64,000 bases of DNA from positions 101,447,142 to 101,511,141 of the forward strand of contig CM049306.1 of assembly GCA_026874595.1 (NCBI GenBank). Direction: 5' to 3'. This document shows, piece by piece, positions 1 to 13,923 of the stretch. This stretch comes from Sipunculus nudus. Its lineage: Eukaryota > Annelida > Sipuncula > Golfingiida > Sipunculidae. The position numbers were made by a program, and so were the translations under genes. Every line of letters begins with the position of its first letter. Positions within the stretch are counted from its first letter, which is position 1. The notes beneath the pieces are model-generated. The model ran no database searches. It had not been told where the DNA came from and worked only from the letters and a program-made list of their open reading frames with translations.

Positions 1-1790
1 CATCATGTGATCGTAGAAAACTTGGACGATGGGATAGAAGGTGTACCTTATTTTTTATTTTTTCTTTCGGTGCCACACTTTGGAGGAGAATGTCAACAAT
101 CTAAACAATACCACAACGACAAACTGTTGAAATACCAATATAATCTCAAGGGTTTCAATCCAGAAGGACTAATGGCAAAGCCTAAGAAAAAAGTCCCCAT
201 GTCTGGAAAATCGGAGTCCAGGCCCCTCGATCCGCTTCTACATTTAAAATATGAAATTCAGAAGGCCTTAGTGATATATCATTTTTACAGATGGTCTACT
301 TATTACAGTATCTGAAATCAGTACCATCAACCTGCAATTAACTGTTCTACAAAAACACATAAACTAAAGTGCAACGATGAAAGATTTAACACTGCAATGT
401 TGTATATGTCGAAGCCATTGCGCGTATCAGTGATCATACTAAATGACGAAGTGCTGAAGCATTATATATGAAACATACAGCAAGCAGGTACTTTGACCCT
501 CAAATTGTCCCTCCAAATGTAAATAGAGGTTTCAATCAAATTCAGGAAAATCAGAATAATGTACAGATGTTGTAACCAAAGTACTGTTTTTACACATCTT
601 GGTCACTTTCGGTTATGAATAGATCAAAATCTAGTGAGATCAAGTTGCACAATTTTATGCTTGAATCAATAACAACATATATTTAATCCTCGACACACAC
701 GACTCGGTCCCTCACTTGTCAATAGAAGAATTTTCGCTTCCATACGTTTATTTGCCATGCCTCTGGTATCACATGTATCTAGATATGTTATACGTATGTT
801 TAAGGAGTCGATGCTAGCATCTATAATTGGCAGTAACCCAGATATGTGTTAATCGAGCGGAGTTTATTATTGATCTTGCTCCTGTTATTTACTTATCTTG
901 GTCACGTGGTGATTGTAACCGGGTTAATCAACCAGCAGACAAACACTGACGAACTCCTAATTAAATGATTATTGAACTCTTATTGAATCCTCTAACTTTA
1001 AAGACAATCACCGTTTTTTCAGGTAAGATGTCCAAAAAGTATAAAATGAATGCTGTAAAATTATTTAAAAATACATAGCACATAAATGAAATTCATATTT
1101 GTAAATAATTTCAATATCCGTGTACAAGGTTTTTTTTCTATATTTTTTTTGTTATTCATGGTTTGACCTGAACACTGACACGTAAAAATTATTTTTGTAC
1201 ATTTAAAAAGCAAATGTGAAATGAATTATACATTTCCTGATACACTTTCCATATACTTTATCAGTGAACAATAATGATGAGTCCTGAATATTACTATCCT
1301 ATGGTACACTCTCCTGTATTGTATGTTGAAACATGCTCTGAGGGGATGCAAATAATGCTAATGCTGTTATCAATAGGTTAGCGAGTGTTTAATAATTAAA
1401 GTTGCACAGTATCCTTTGTATAAAAAACAAATACACATGAAAACATTTCGTGCATTTTAGTATATATGCATAGTCTCTTTTCTGTATGAGGTATATATCA
1501 ATATACAGAGATAATCAAATATATTATATATTCTGTGTTCGTGATGAAGCAATCACGCAGGTTGTATCATTCATTCCTCATATACCTTTCAAATGATCCT
1601 ATCAGCTTTAACTTAATATAACCAACATGCATACAAGCGGAGAAAGCCACGCATGTCTTCCTTCGCACGGGGAAAACACCACGTCTTCTTGCCTGAAGTG
1701 GTTTATATTAATAGCTCATGTGCATTTCCAGAAACATTATTGTTATCTGCACACTAATTGACTGCAAAGAAAAAGAATGGAACTAGACAA
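1..1790. other. Intergenic, no supportable gene
   Basis: AT-rich. One 102-codon open frame (7-315) has no recognisable domain and no splice or start context that raises it above chance. Confidence 0.6.
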
Positions 1791-1794
1791 TTTA

Positions 1795-2010
1795 GGGGCC
1801 TGGACAGTCGATGGGTAAAACGCTCGGCTCTCTCCGCCGGCGACCCGGGTTCTCTCCCCGGCGTGGCTTAAGAGTGGGTTGTAGTTGCCCATCCGAGGCC
1901 GGTGATTTTCTCCGGGTTCTCCGGTTTCCTCAACCTCTACAGTCTACCGAACGTCACAATCTGGGCCATGGAGAGTGCCGCGATTAGTTATAATACCTAT
2001 TTGTACAATA
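1795..2010 (+). repeat. tRNA-derived SINE (MetaSINE-like)
   Basis: The head has A-box-like GATGGGTAAAACGCTCGG and B-box-like GACCCGGGTTCTCTCCCC, then TTCTCCGGGTTCTCCGGTTT with CCTC. From memory, this C/T-rich central block resembles the conserved core of MetaSINEs, found in molluscs and other animals. The 3' end is around TTAGTTATAATACC. Confidence 0.6.
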
Positions 2011-2014
2011 CATT

Positions 2015-5000
2015 TAAAATAAATAAGTTTATATATTAAGCATGTATAAAAACACATTGCATCATCAGACATAAATTAATTACTTCCTGTACATTTACTT
2101 GACATAATAGAAGTTTTTAATTAATTCAATGAGTATTTTTTATACAGACGTTACAAGGTTTAAATTGTGAGAGTTTAATATTTTATCAAATTCACGATCT
2201 AGTCCGTCTTAATGACTGAAACAGCACTTATAGTACACCTACAATACAAACCTATCAATTGCTTAAGCCTTAACTTCTTAATTGATGTACTATACACGAA
2301 TGGCTGATATATTAGCCGTGTAAAATGCTTGATAATCACCCTATATAACATACATGCATTTTATATAACTGTTCATTTAAGGACTTAGATGTTAATCTTG
2401 AAATCCCTTGGAATAAACCTAATTATAAAATATTAGATATATTACATATTCAGTATACATCCATGAAAAAAGACAAATAAATTTGCTAGATACATGTAAA
2501 CATAAAATAATTTTGTATATAAAATGATGATTCATCACAAACAGGAACGTGGATTGTCCTGTTTGTCGGCTTATAATCTGGGACTGAATGTGTCGCTTTA
2601 CAGTTGTGAAAATCTCAAATTATAACGATCCATTTATTAAATCAAACTGATGTACAAATTATTTTTTCCAATCCTTAACTGTTCATGATAAATAATGTCC
2701 AAAACTTCTGAACAGATTTCAGCCTGCTCAAATCGATAAACTGCAAAAACGCTTTGTTTTAGGAGTATCAGTTCGCTTACTTTACTTACAATGTATTTGC
2801 CATTACAAGTTTTACAATGCATTGTTAAAATTACTCCATAAACTTTAACCACACATGCCTTAAACAAATAAAATTTTACTACCCAGTTTCAACAAACCAC
2901 TGTAAGTATTTTTCATAGTTTAATATATATAAACCTGGTAAAAAGGCGATAATATTGTCATTCTTCGTCTTCCATATTTATAAATTGTTTCGCAGTTACA
3001 GACTGTCACAGATGCGTACATTTGTTTTTAAATCCTTCAAAAACATAAGTTACTCTTTTAAATCTTGCAGGATTCGTGACAAGCAGAAACTCGAGACAGG
3101 TGTTTTCATCAAATACAGACTTGCATTACGATGATTAAGACGTTTCGACCAGCTTTATATTTATGTTCATTTTTTTCTGTTTGCCAACTGTCTTTGTTTT
3201 GCTTATTAAAATTTTAACCCTAGTGGCACTTCTTATAGAAAATGATATTCGCAAGTAAATGAATATAAATAGAACTTCATTAAAATCGAAGAAAAAAATT
3301 AGTTGGTATAATGAGAAAATAAACTGTTCTATATGTACCATTGTTAAAATATATTTTCGTCGTCAAATTTTCAGAGTTGAAATAAAATTACTTTATTTTG
3401 ATGAGCACGGTAACAACCTAGCACGAGTAAAAAGTTTTGGACTAATCACAGACAACATGGAACCAGGACCAACATGGTGGTATTAATCAAACCCAAATTT
3501 TGCACCTTTTAAAATAGAAAATCTCGAAGAAACCACGTTCCCGACGATAATTCCGTGAAAACAGACATGATTAAACTGATCGTGAAAAATTACTTTTTGG
3601 GATGTCATATTAGAGTTTTACAGGTATAACTTTTTTTACCAAGATACAAATAAAATGGTTAATTTTAAGGCGCGAGTGGCCTGGGAAACCTGTTAAAGAG
3701 CATAGTATCTATATGGCAATGATGCTGGTGTTCTCTCTTTGTTATTGTGATTTTTAATTTAGTTTCATCAATCCTCTCATTAACTGAACAGACATATGGA
3801 CACGGAAACATTATAGTCGCTTTTATTTAATGTAAACTTGAATCACTTAATACATTGTATGTTTCTTTAACCGATTAATTGGCAAAGTAGTATGACTTTT
3901 TAAGCAGGTGATTTCAGTCATGCGACTCTTCTATCACAAGTCCATTTTTCTTTATTTTTTAACACTTATCTAACATTATATTTAGCAATTTGTACTCCAA
4001 TTTGGTGATTTTATTTACCTTTATTAATAAGACAATGGTCGGATGTAAACAATGACTTCTTCAGCGAATTCTCTGAAAATATTTTTTTTTTTTTTGCAAT
4101 ATCACTTTAATTCTTTTGTTTTATCTACCCCTGCATTAGAGGCATTCATTGAATCCAGTGTCTTATAACAACGAAGCCTGATTCGTCTAGACGTACAAGT
4201 CGTATATATCTATTAATTATCAGTTGTTTCAGATGAGATACTGACAAATATCACAAGTTGTCAGATTTACTGCTGAGTATACCCTCACACCTGTCATGGC
4301 GGCCCGCAACACCGGGAAGCGGCGACAGGAAGCGGAAGTCGCGCCGATTATCAGCCATCGCATGTCCCTTGTTGTCGTCTGCTGTCACTCTGAACGATTT
4401 ACCGGCGAGGTAAATTATCATAAACCTGTCACCCGGAGGACAAGCATAATATCAGGAAGGTATCACCGGAAGGATAGAGCGCTCTAATTATATCTGTTAA
4501 ATATCCCGTCTTCCATCTATATTGAAATCTCAGTTATATAGTAATCTTTCATGTCATATTTCTCTGTAGACGTGTCATCATCCACATCATGTTTTACTAA
4601 CTGGGATCATTATGCAGAAGGAACACAACATACTCACTATGCCTTAAATAAAACTTTTCAAACACTTCGTAGCGTCCCGCTTAAATTCGTATATATAAAA
4701 ATGATAATGGCATGAATACAGGGTCTTCATTTTAAGTTGAAATCTGTATGCAAATATGAACGCACATAGCCTGGTCTTCTGTTGACACCTTCATTAGTGA
4801 GCCTGGTGTTTATAATATTGAATATTCATCTACATTCATGACGAAGTCCTGCCGTGACCGCTTGTGTCAAGATGTCAACTTCCATACCTTCAAACACAAG
4901 AGTTGATAAAACGATGGTTAGGGGAGGTGTTCGTCAATGCTCATACCCCCCCCCCCCCCCCCCCCAACACACACCACCACGAAATGAGTCAAGTGCCTGT

Positions 5001-6118
5001 GTCACAGAATTAGGTACAAACAAAAACTCATAAATGAGACATTAGAGCGAATTTCTGGGGTTTTTTTTCGAGTTTCCACTTTTTAGGCGCAGGCAGGAAT
5101 GATCAGCTTGGAATTTCCAACGCCATATAACCACTGGAATGCTCAAATACTCCTTAAATGATTAAGGAAAGATATTATAATATAATTATAAAATAATCCA
5201 GTGTAACGAAAAGTTATAAAAAAAGATTTATGACACTTAAATGGGCACTTTTTTTAGGATTTTTTTTTGTCCTCCTGGGTTTGACCACCCCCCCCCCCCC
5301 CCCATTTCCTAAATCCTTGACCCGCCCATGCATGTCACCTTTTAGTATGTACCTAGTGGTAACCATATGAACGAATATTAATTAAGCCTGTTTTCATATC
5401 CAGGGTTCGTGAGAATTATGAAACTGTGAACTGACGGCGTCTTTGAATTAACCTCTTTAAATCCTCCTTTCACCAGGACTGTTCAAGATAAAGAGTATAC
5501 CTTGACGTGAAATGGACATGTATTTAGGTGCATAATGACGTTTACAACTGTGGAATGCGAGCTGCGTGTACATTTCATGCACCTGGCCGTTTACATTTCA
5601 TGAACCAGCACCTGGTAGAACTTGACGCACTCGCGGGATTACACTAATAAACATTTTTGGTGACGTTAATGACGGGATATAAGACACACTTGATCACTGG
5701 CGTCAACCTGCTGGTGACAAACATGAAATAATCGACAATAAATGTCTTAGAACAAACTGCTGCAGGCAGGGGTCGCCCTCACAACAAACCAGAGCGTGAC
5801 AGATCAGCCCTTGGTGAGGAGCAGCCGACTATAGGCGAGCAGACGATGCCCTGTCACTCAACCTTTCGGCGGGAGTCGTTGGCGCGGAAATGGCCCAGGA
5901 AGTGGCGGGCGCTGTTGAAAAGTGCTTGTCCCGTTTCCCAGGGTTTATTGTATTCGACCTGGCAGATCCGGCAATAATTCATTCCCTCGAATGTTTATAT
6001 CAAAGCTTTCTGTTTATGGCAGACATCAATATACGCGATATATGAGACTAAATCTAGGCTATAAAGATCCCAAAAGAAAGATCTTTTATGCCAACTTAAA
6101 AAAACACGAAATCAATTC

Positions 6119-6120
<2 letters not shown>
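2015..6120. other. Intergenic, poly-C runs, no supportable gene
   Basis: AT-rich. Long poly-C at 4946-4965 and 5288-5303. A 63-codon frame at 4296-4487 opens MAARNTGKRRQEAEVAP and contains GAG followed by GTAAAT, exon-like but unsupported. No other signals are seen. Confidence 0.55.

Positions 6121-6121
<1 letters not shown>

Positions 6122-6183
<62 letters not shown>
6122..6183. repeat. (TA)n microsatellite
   Basis: About 30 TA units with one C interruption. Confidence 0.95.
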
Positions 6184-6643
6184 TATTCAGGATGGGTGTG
6201 GGTACATGAAGGCTTGGCCAATTTCTCAGATATTTTTAGCCATTAGTATATATTGTTTATACGACCATCAGCCCTGAGGCAACATCCTTGATGTTGAACT
6301 TGATGAGAACTTGTCTCATTCTAGGAATGCACTCCTAGATACAGGCCATTTTTTTGTGGTCACTGATTAGGTTGATATACCTATAATTGATATAGTGGAT
6401 ATATACAGCACAGCATGAGGATGAAGGTCCAACGCTATATCCACCAGAACCATAAAAAAAGACATGAAGTATTCTCTACCGGCACTTTTTCTGGATTCAG
6501 GATGGCCATTAAGGAATATTCACCGTAAAATGTACATTCACTTATGCACGAATGATCATGGGAATATAGGCCAAATAAGTAAGTGCAAATAAGGTTTTGA
6601 GAGCATCCCACAATGGACTTACCTCGGAGGCTTGCATTTCTAT

Positions 6644-6647
<4 letters not shown>

Positions 6648-6737
<90 letters not shown>
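6648..6737. repeat. (TA)n microsatellite
   Basis: About 45 TA units with one G interruption. It generates false IYIYIY frames. Confidence 0.95.
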
Positions 6738-6739
<2 letters not shown>

Positions 6740-7528
6740 TATTATTCACCTTTCCGGATTTCAGGTGCTATATATGTATGCATGAGCCAACTAACTATGG
6801 GGGATCCAGAAGTTGTCGCATTTAGATAAGACTTCAAAGCGAATGTTTTGGTTTTCAAAGATGAACCATGATTTTGCCTTCGATGACCTGTCAGGGATCG
6901 AACCAGATACCTTTATCTTCGAATCCCTATTAACCCCTTTTAGCTACCAGGGTATACCAAGTATACCCCATCATCATTCTCATCAGATGATTATGTTAAC
7001 TTACCTTTAATATGTAGCATTTAACTAAGATCAATGTCGTTGTCGAGACATCTTTAACATATTATTCGGTGCACCCTCAAATTTTCGACCAACCGACTGC
7101 ATGTTTTTGAAAGCCACGCCGGCCTAACAATGACAGCTTCATTGGCGTCAGTTATTAAATACATAAATGTTGTTAGCTAATTTTAGTTGAAAGAGACATT
7201 ATTCCCCGCATTCATCAAAACCCTCAATAGTTTTTTAGCCTCTACTCAATAGTTTTTTAGCCTCTACACATATATAAACCCTTTTTTGATCTGTGTCCTA
7301 TGTAATATCTAGGTATTTTTTGCAGAGGAGAACCATTTTGTTGCGGTTTTGTATACAGCTGAGACGGGCTGTCATCGTCGTCTGGGTACAACACTTCACA
7401 GTTACATTGACATATATCAGGAATTCACGTTCTCACATAACTGGAATGTTACAGGAATAGTGGAACAAGTGCATGTCATATATTGGTCACACTTGATGTC
7501 ACGACGTGATACCTACACATTCCGCCAT

Positions 7529-7531
<3 letters not shown>

Positions 7532-7592
<61 letters not shown>
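7532..7592. repeat. (TA)n microsatellite
   Basis: About 30 TA units immediately before a dispersed repeat copy. Confidence 0.95.
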
Positions 7593-7594
<2 letters not shown>

Positions 7595-8106
7595 GCATAT
7601 ACATAAATATGGGTTATGGGATGATGTTTATTTAAATTGGGGTCATGACCTTTCCTATGAGAGTGGCCTTGACCTTGAATATTGCCATATATGGTGAAAA
7701 TCACTTAAAATCATTAATATCTCAATAAGAGATGCATGGATTGGTCCAAAAATCAACTTGATCGAAGATCTTGGATAGTTATGTCATGTACCGGAAACAG
7801 GTGGTGCCACCTGTAATTCTTTTACTTGTTTTCGTGCCGTTTAATACTCTTAACAGTACTGTGAGCATTATAAGTCAAAAACTAATGGACAGTTTACTTT
7901 CATATTATGCATATACATAGACATGGGTTAGGGGATGATGTATAGTGAAACAGGGTCATGACCTTTTCTATGAGAGTGACCTTTTCTATGAGTGTGATCT
8001 GATATTAATTGTTGCTGAAGACGGGGGGCCTATTCTTAAAAGGGGGGGGGGGGGGATTAATTGTCTGGGGATACTATGGCACCTGCGGTGCCAAGAAATA
8101 TCTAGT
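7590..8106 (+). repeat. GGATACTATGG-family dispersed repeat, upstream copy
   Basis: Contains GGTCATGACCTTTCCTATGA, GAGTGGCCTTGACCTTGAAT, GTGGTGCCACCTG and a 3' end AATTGTCTGGGGATACTATG then GCACCTGCGGTGCCA and AATATCTAGTTTT, all found in order at 44180-45283. A 14-base poly-G lies at 8042-8055. Confidence 0.65.
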
Positions 8107-8366
8107 TTTATCTAGCATAGTGATTTTTGCCTTTTGCATCTTATCCCTCATAGTACCGAAATATTCATAATTTATTGATTTTAAAGAATAATCTGTCATT
8201 TTGTATTAGTTTTACAGTCTTCGTATGTTACTTACATTTGAAATGTAACCTGTATATTTATTTTATTTTTGTTGTCATGTTTATCATAAATGTCTTATTT
8301 TTATATCTGGATCGGTTCCATGCTTAAATCATTAGTGTTCTGGTGCAGGTTACCCTGCAGAATGTT

Positions 8367-8368
<2 letters not shown>

Positions 8369-8400
<32 letters not shown>

Positions 8401-8410
8401 TAATAATAAC
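8369..8410. repeat. (TAA)n microsatellite
   Basis: About 13 TAA units with one TGA-type interruption. Confidence 0.9.
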
Positions 8411-8415
8411 AGAAT

Positions 8416-9624
8416 CAGTGACGGATATAGAACAAACTGTTGGGGGGGGGGGGGGGGGGAGGCTCAGATTCTAGATTGCATGTTGGTCGAGGGCGCGTAA
8501 CGACCGTGGGGGAGGGTGTGTGTGTGGGGGGGGGGGGGGGGGGTTCCCCCTCACACCGCGGTGAGGAAACAAGATATGATGATTAAGAAATCAAATTTGA
8601 GCATTTTCGTGAACTTAAACCAGACATTTTTGGTTCTGATAAATTGGATACAATGCAAAAATTTTAGAATATAGGAATAAATCACTTCTGTATGTCTTGT
8701 TGAGGGTGTGGGAGGGGGTGTCCCCCTCACATGCACGGTGAGGACAAATTTTTTCAGATATGATGATTAAGAAATCAAATTTGAGCCTTTTCGGGTACTT
8801 CAACCAGACATTTTTCTTTCTGATAATTGGATACAAAGCAGAAGTTTTAGAATATAGGACTAAATCTCTTCTGCATGTCACATTGAGGGTGTGGGAGGGG
8901 GTGTCCCCCTCACATGCACGGTGAGGAAATTTTTTGAAGATATGATGATTAGGAAATCAAATTGGAGCATTTTCGGGCACTTCAACCAGTCATTTTTCTT
9001 TCTGATAAATTGGATACAAAGCAGAAATTTTAGAATTTAGGACTAAATCACTTCTGTTTGTCTTATTGAGACACGGTCAGAAAATTTTTTGAAGATATGA
9101 TGATTAAGAAATCAAATTTGAGCATTTTCGGGCACTTTAACCAGACATTTGTGTTTCTGATAAATTTGATACAAAGCAGAAATTTATTCTAGAATAATAT
9201 ATTTTAGAATATTGGCATAAATTTCTTCTGTATGTCTGAAAGGTTCTAAAGGTTAACAGTTTGTCACCTTGTAATACCTAGTGACTTGCTGGTATATGAA
9301 TGGTCCTAACACTGGTGTAGGCCTACTCGACTTTATCTTCCAGTGATGCCAGTACAAGGACTAGCTTCGAGTTGACACAGTAGCGGAGATATGACTTTAT
9401 TCCTTAGCATTAACTCATGTGACAAGTTAATATTTCTGGTACTGTTTGTTCCTTGTGTGTTAAATGCAGTGCAGATTATCTTGAATTCTTGATGTTATAT
9501 TTCACGGTCAAGAAGTTAACAAAGACAAGGTAAAAAAGTACCTTTTCCCAGAAAACATTGATACAATTTGCAATTTTCATGAGCCCGAAAAAAATTCTAG
9601 GGGGGGGGGCGATCGCCCCCTGTG

Positions 9625-9656
<32 letters not shown>

Positions 9657-9671
9657 TGGATCCGCCTCTGA
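8416..9671. mobile_element. Candidate poly-G hAT-like element with 183-bp internal tandem repeats
   Basis: The left end CAGTGACGGATATAGAAC and right end TTGGATCCGCCTCTG are roughly inverted, each next to long poly-G/poly-C. No exact 8-bp target duplication is visible (AGAAT occurs at both flanks but out of register). Inside, about four copies of a roughly 183-bp unit (GATATGATGATTAAGAAATC, CATTTTTCTTTCTGATAAA, GGGTGTCCCCCTCACATG) run from about 8513 to 9240, with GAGGGTGTGGG landmarks at 8701 and 8884. Confidence 0.45.
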
Positions 9672-10233
9672 GAATGACACGCTTTAAAGCACATTCCTCC
9701 ACTAAGACAAACGATCAACTGGACCTGTTCCTAATTCTCACCAAAGTTTGGTCTTCTTGGTCAATGTTAGACCCCTCCACTTTTTTATGTCGATATTAGC
9801 CGAGAGGTGGCAGCAGGTGACACTCTTCCACCACAGTCCAGACGTTGACAAGGGAAAACGCCTATGCTGAATCCGGCCTTGAATCCGGATGACCACACAA
9901 ATTTAAAGGGGTCTTCCATTCTCATGTTCCACCTATCCCTCCCGCTACAACGTTACATGGGTATTGTTTACTAGTATGTGCGTAATCCTGCTCATACCAA
10001 TCAAACAAACAGACAGAATTATGACATAACCTACTCTATGCATAAAAATAAATATCTCAATAAGTTCATAAATGCACATGAACTACATGAAAATGTGTCA
10101 ATTTGAGACATTTAGGTCCGCCAGGTATTTCTTCAGGTGTGAAATTGTACCCTTCTTCGAACCTGCTAAAGTTCCCATATGTCTTTTTTCCACCATACAG
10201 GTATCAGATATACCCTAGATGAACTAGAATAAC

Positions 10234-10238
<5 letters not shown>

Positions 10239-10293
<55 letters not shown>

Positions 10294-10306
10294 TATATAT
10301 ATATTC

Positions 10307-10368
<62 letters not shown>
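10239..10368. repeat. Compound (TA)n microsatellite
   Basis: Two long TA runs split by short AAATATAT and TTCGTATA interruptions. Confidence 0.95.
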
Positions 10369-10369
<1 letters not shown>

Positions 10370-10370
<1 letters not shown>

Positions 10371-13062
10371 GTTAAATCAATTTTTTATTATAATAGAAGC
10401 ACGCAGACGGAGAGAGAGAGAGATTATCCAATGTTCTCAAACCAGTTTAGAAAAAAAAGATAAAGTTGCTCATAGATATGACGCTGACCTTTTTGTACTA
10501 AACTGACCATTGACTGAGATATTTCACTTGACTCCGTACATTTAAGTAGAAGTAATCCGTCTGGACAGTGTCTAAACACGGGGACAGGTATCGCAACCGG
10601 AGATTAATCACCAACGTGCCCACTTTATACCGACCAACGGCGAAACTTTAAAGTTAGAGCAATAACTACTGTACACTCAACGTATCATCAACAGTACAAG
10701 ACGTATACTGTTTACGATACCAGCGCTGTTAGATCATATCACAAAACACGAGACGCACAGGGGGTAATGTCAGCAGTTGTCCGGAGTAGTTTATGGAGTA
10801 ATGTAGCAGATCTCGTTTGGCCCTCGTCAGCTGTCATGGCGGTGTTTTCTGGGACAGCTCGTACCCTATCTGCCCTCGCCCAAGTGGCATCTTCTCCAAA
10901 TAACAGTTTTGGGTGTCTTTGTTTCAGCTAAGAGTTCCTCGGTTTCTAATTTCCTCTCCATTTTCAGACTTTCTGTTGTAGAGACATAGGGTGAAGTATG
11001 ATTTTATGAAAATGTCGAAAACGAATACCTGTTAAATTGATTGTCGTCCCTGCAGGAAATGCATTTTCCTCCCAGTGTGATGTGCAAACTGAGCTTGATG
11101 AAGGTTACATTACAATGATGTCTCTCTGATTGCTCGGCGACCTCTATGTGATTCATCTAAATAGATTTTTTTTTAAGTTTAGTTTTAAATTTTCACCCAG
11201 GCGGTGCCTCCAGCTGTCTCTCTGCCTCATGAACTGTCAACGGTATTGACACCAATAACGCCAGGATTAAATAATACCAAGACTGGGCTCTTAACTGAGC
11301 GAAATTTTAATTTGCAGGTGTGGAGGGATGCAGAAATAACAAATAATGTTAGAGCATTATCTAATTCTAAAATATATACGATTAAATACCTTTTTAAGGT
11401 TTAGCACGTATACTTTCAAACCCCGGACTACGTATATAATATGAATATAAGAGACAAAATATTTATCTTGGAGAATTGGAATTGCATGATGATCAAATAT
11501 AGACACTGATCAGGGGAAAATAGCCGGTTTGTGGAAGTGTTGATTTTTTTCTTAAATCTTCCTGTACTTTTTGCATCATACAGTATGATTTCCCTGACTA
11601 GTATAACAATGATATGATTTGTTTGTGAATACTTAAACTCAGCAACCTCTTGATAATTCTCCAGGAAATAACATCAGCTTTAGTACACAAGCTGGCTAAT
11701 TATGTCTCTTTTACTTTTCTTTTAACAGACTCTTGTATTTTCTATACATTTGCTGTGTTTATTTTTCTCCAGAGAATATTATAAATTCTTATACATGTAT
11801 TCGACTCCCTCGCTTGAGTGCTGTTTACACTTTCCTTCTGTCCTAAATATTATAATCAAAATACAAATATTAAAATGTTATAAGAGTTTTAATTACTCGA
11901 CTCCTTCATTTTTGCATGAACTTAATAAAATATAGCAGAACGAAATAGAATTAGAGATCAATGATCTGTCACTAATAATCGACATTTGTTTTTCGTTAAT
12001 TGTGACTCCATCAGTAATAAAGCCTACACTGATGTGCAAATGCAGTTGCAAATAAACGTTGATTTAATTTTAATCACTCATTTATATACATGTAATTGTA
12101 TTATGTTGTAGTTTTAGTTTGTTTCTCGACACTTCATACTAAATCTGTAGGGCTTAAATCGAGGCTGTTATACCTGTATATATACATTTTTGTTGGTGTA
12201 CATATATATAAGGGTGATCTGAAATGATGTTAATGAAGATCGATTGATTTCCAGATGAATCACGTCCGGCTTCCATGGAGTTTTGAGAGAAACTATTCGC
12301 TATACTCTTTACCTTTAAGAGGTGGGCAAATAAAGTTCGTGGCACCCCGTTGAAACTTATCTCTTATCAATGAGGGTACTTGAGAGTGAAGCTTTTGGTC
12401 TGTCATGCCGCTCTTAACACCCTTACAGGTTTGCTGAACACCATTGTGTTATACGACTTCAGTGTACCAACATGTTGTTGCACTTGGCCTTCCTGTGACC
12501 CGGGGTTTTGAAATGTGACAAATTTGTAAAAGTCCAAAGTATCTCTTCAAAATCCACTACATTGATACTTCGAGGAAGCCATGCACGTCTACATGTTTTA
12601 ATTCATGTCAGGCATTGTACTGGATAGTCATTTTAAAACCAAATCATTTGAGTGTAAACTTTATTATGTTTACGCTCATATATCAAAGATATATATTTTA
12701 TTGATAATTTTCCATATTTCGTAGGCTTCGAGTGCACTCACCTGGTGTCGCGACAAAGGAATTGTCATCTTATGTAAGCTTGCACAAATGTTTTCTTTGG
12801 TCCATTCTTGCACATATATAGGTTATCCATTGATTATTGTCTCCTGAATTTGTGACAAAAGCTTAATTGTTTTGCTGTGGTATAATCTATCATTATTATA
12901 CGGGTCTTTGGCCACCAAACTAATATTGCATACAGTCCAATTTAAAATAAAGACAAAACCGAAGTCTTTATATATATACGGATATATACGCATTTAGGTT
13001 ACGTTGACACGGTTTCCTCCACCAAATATTCTTCATAAACAAAAGAAAGGAAAATTTATATA

Positions 13063-13111
<49 letters not shown>

Positions 13112-13854
13112 CTCTCAGATCCAAAAATTTTAATAAATACGACTTACATGCAAATTCTATAATCATGAAGGCTCATTAAATACTCACAGAATATGTATTA
13201 AGTCTAAATATATCTCGCATAGAAAATATTATAGAATTCATATGTTACAAAAATATTAAGACTATAATATTGCAGCATGGAATGTACCATGCTCGGTCCG
13301 GTATCCCTTGACGTATACACTTATGGTATAAGAAACATGAGGGTAGACATATTACGGCGGCCTGATCTAGTAAAGTAGGGGAGATGGGGTGGTTGTCAAG
13401 TTTTATTACTTATATTTCTGCGTGGTATATGATTGAGTGGCGAGAGCTAAACAGGCTATACTAAGTGTTGACATATAAGAGTTTGTTTTGTGGCCTCAAC
13501 TGCTCCAAGCTGCAGTTTATTACACAGTGGATGACACCTGAAACTGAACGCTCTGCCTACAGCAGAAAATGCCCATGAATCCACTTAACAAAACCAGAGA
13601 TTTGTACCCCGTCCCCCTTCACTGTAACGCAACCCCGCAACAATTGTACTTCTTCGTGCTAGCAGTCAACAGGTTTGACCGGCAAGTTTGCCAGGCACGT
13701 TGACATCTGTTATAGTGGATATACAGAGGCGGAGACTGGGTTTACTTACACGTCCACAAGGCTGGTAGCACCTGCATCTTCAGACTCTGTATCTCTCTTT
13801 GTGATTACTTCACGGGACTGCCTAGAAAATTTATTTAGGCGTTAAAATATAGCC
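10370..13854. other. Upstream region of the ITIH-like gene
   Basis: AT-rich with a (TA)n tract at 13066-13108. No gene is supportable. The last few hundred bases before 13855 presumably contain the promoter and 5' UTR, but I see no convincing TATA box or initiator. Confidence 0.5.
13066..13108. repeat. (TA)n microsatellite
   Basis: About 21 TA units. Confidence 0.95.
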
Positions 13855-13923
13855 ATGGCGCTATTGTTGATGTCGGCCATATTTTTGACATGGCATCACG
13901 GATTCGGACAAATTACGAATGAC
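13855..13923 (+). CDS. ITIH-like exon 1: start codon and signal peptide
   Basis: The start sits in a good Kozak context (GCCATGG). It encodes 23 residues, MALLLMSAIFLTWHHGFGQI then TND, with a hydrophobic core and a plausible signal peptidase site after G18. The exon ends at GAC followed by the strong donor GTAAGT (phase 0) and joins in frame to the VIT-coding exon 2. No other ATG-plus-signal-peptide exon with a matching phase was seen upstream of exon 2, but the 3.6-kb intron means a transcript is needed to confirm this first exon. Confidence 0.75.

Noticed and set aside
4296-4487. 63-codon frame opening MAARNTGKRRQ with an in-frame GTAAAT donor
   Set aside because: It looks exon-like and has a fair start context, but no partner exon, domain or homologue is recognisable.
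6122-6785. Open frames rich in IYIYIY
   Set aside because: They are translations of (TA)n microsatellites on either strand.
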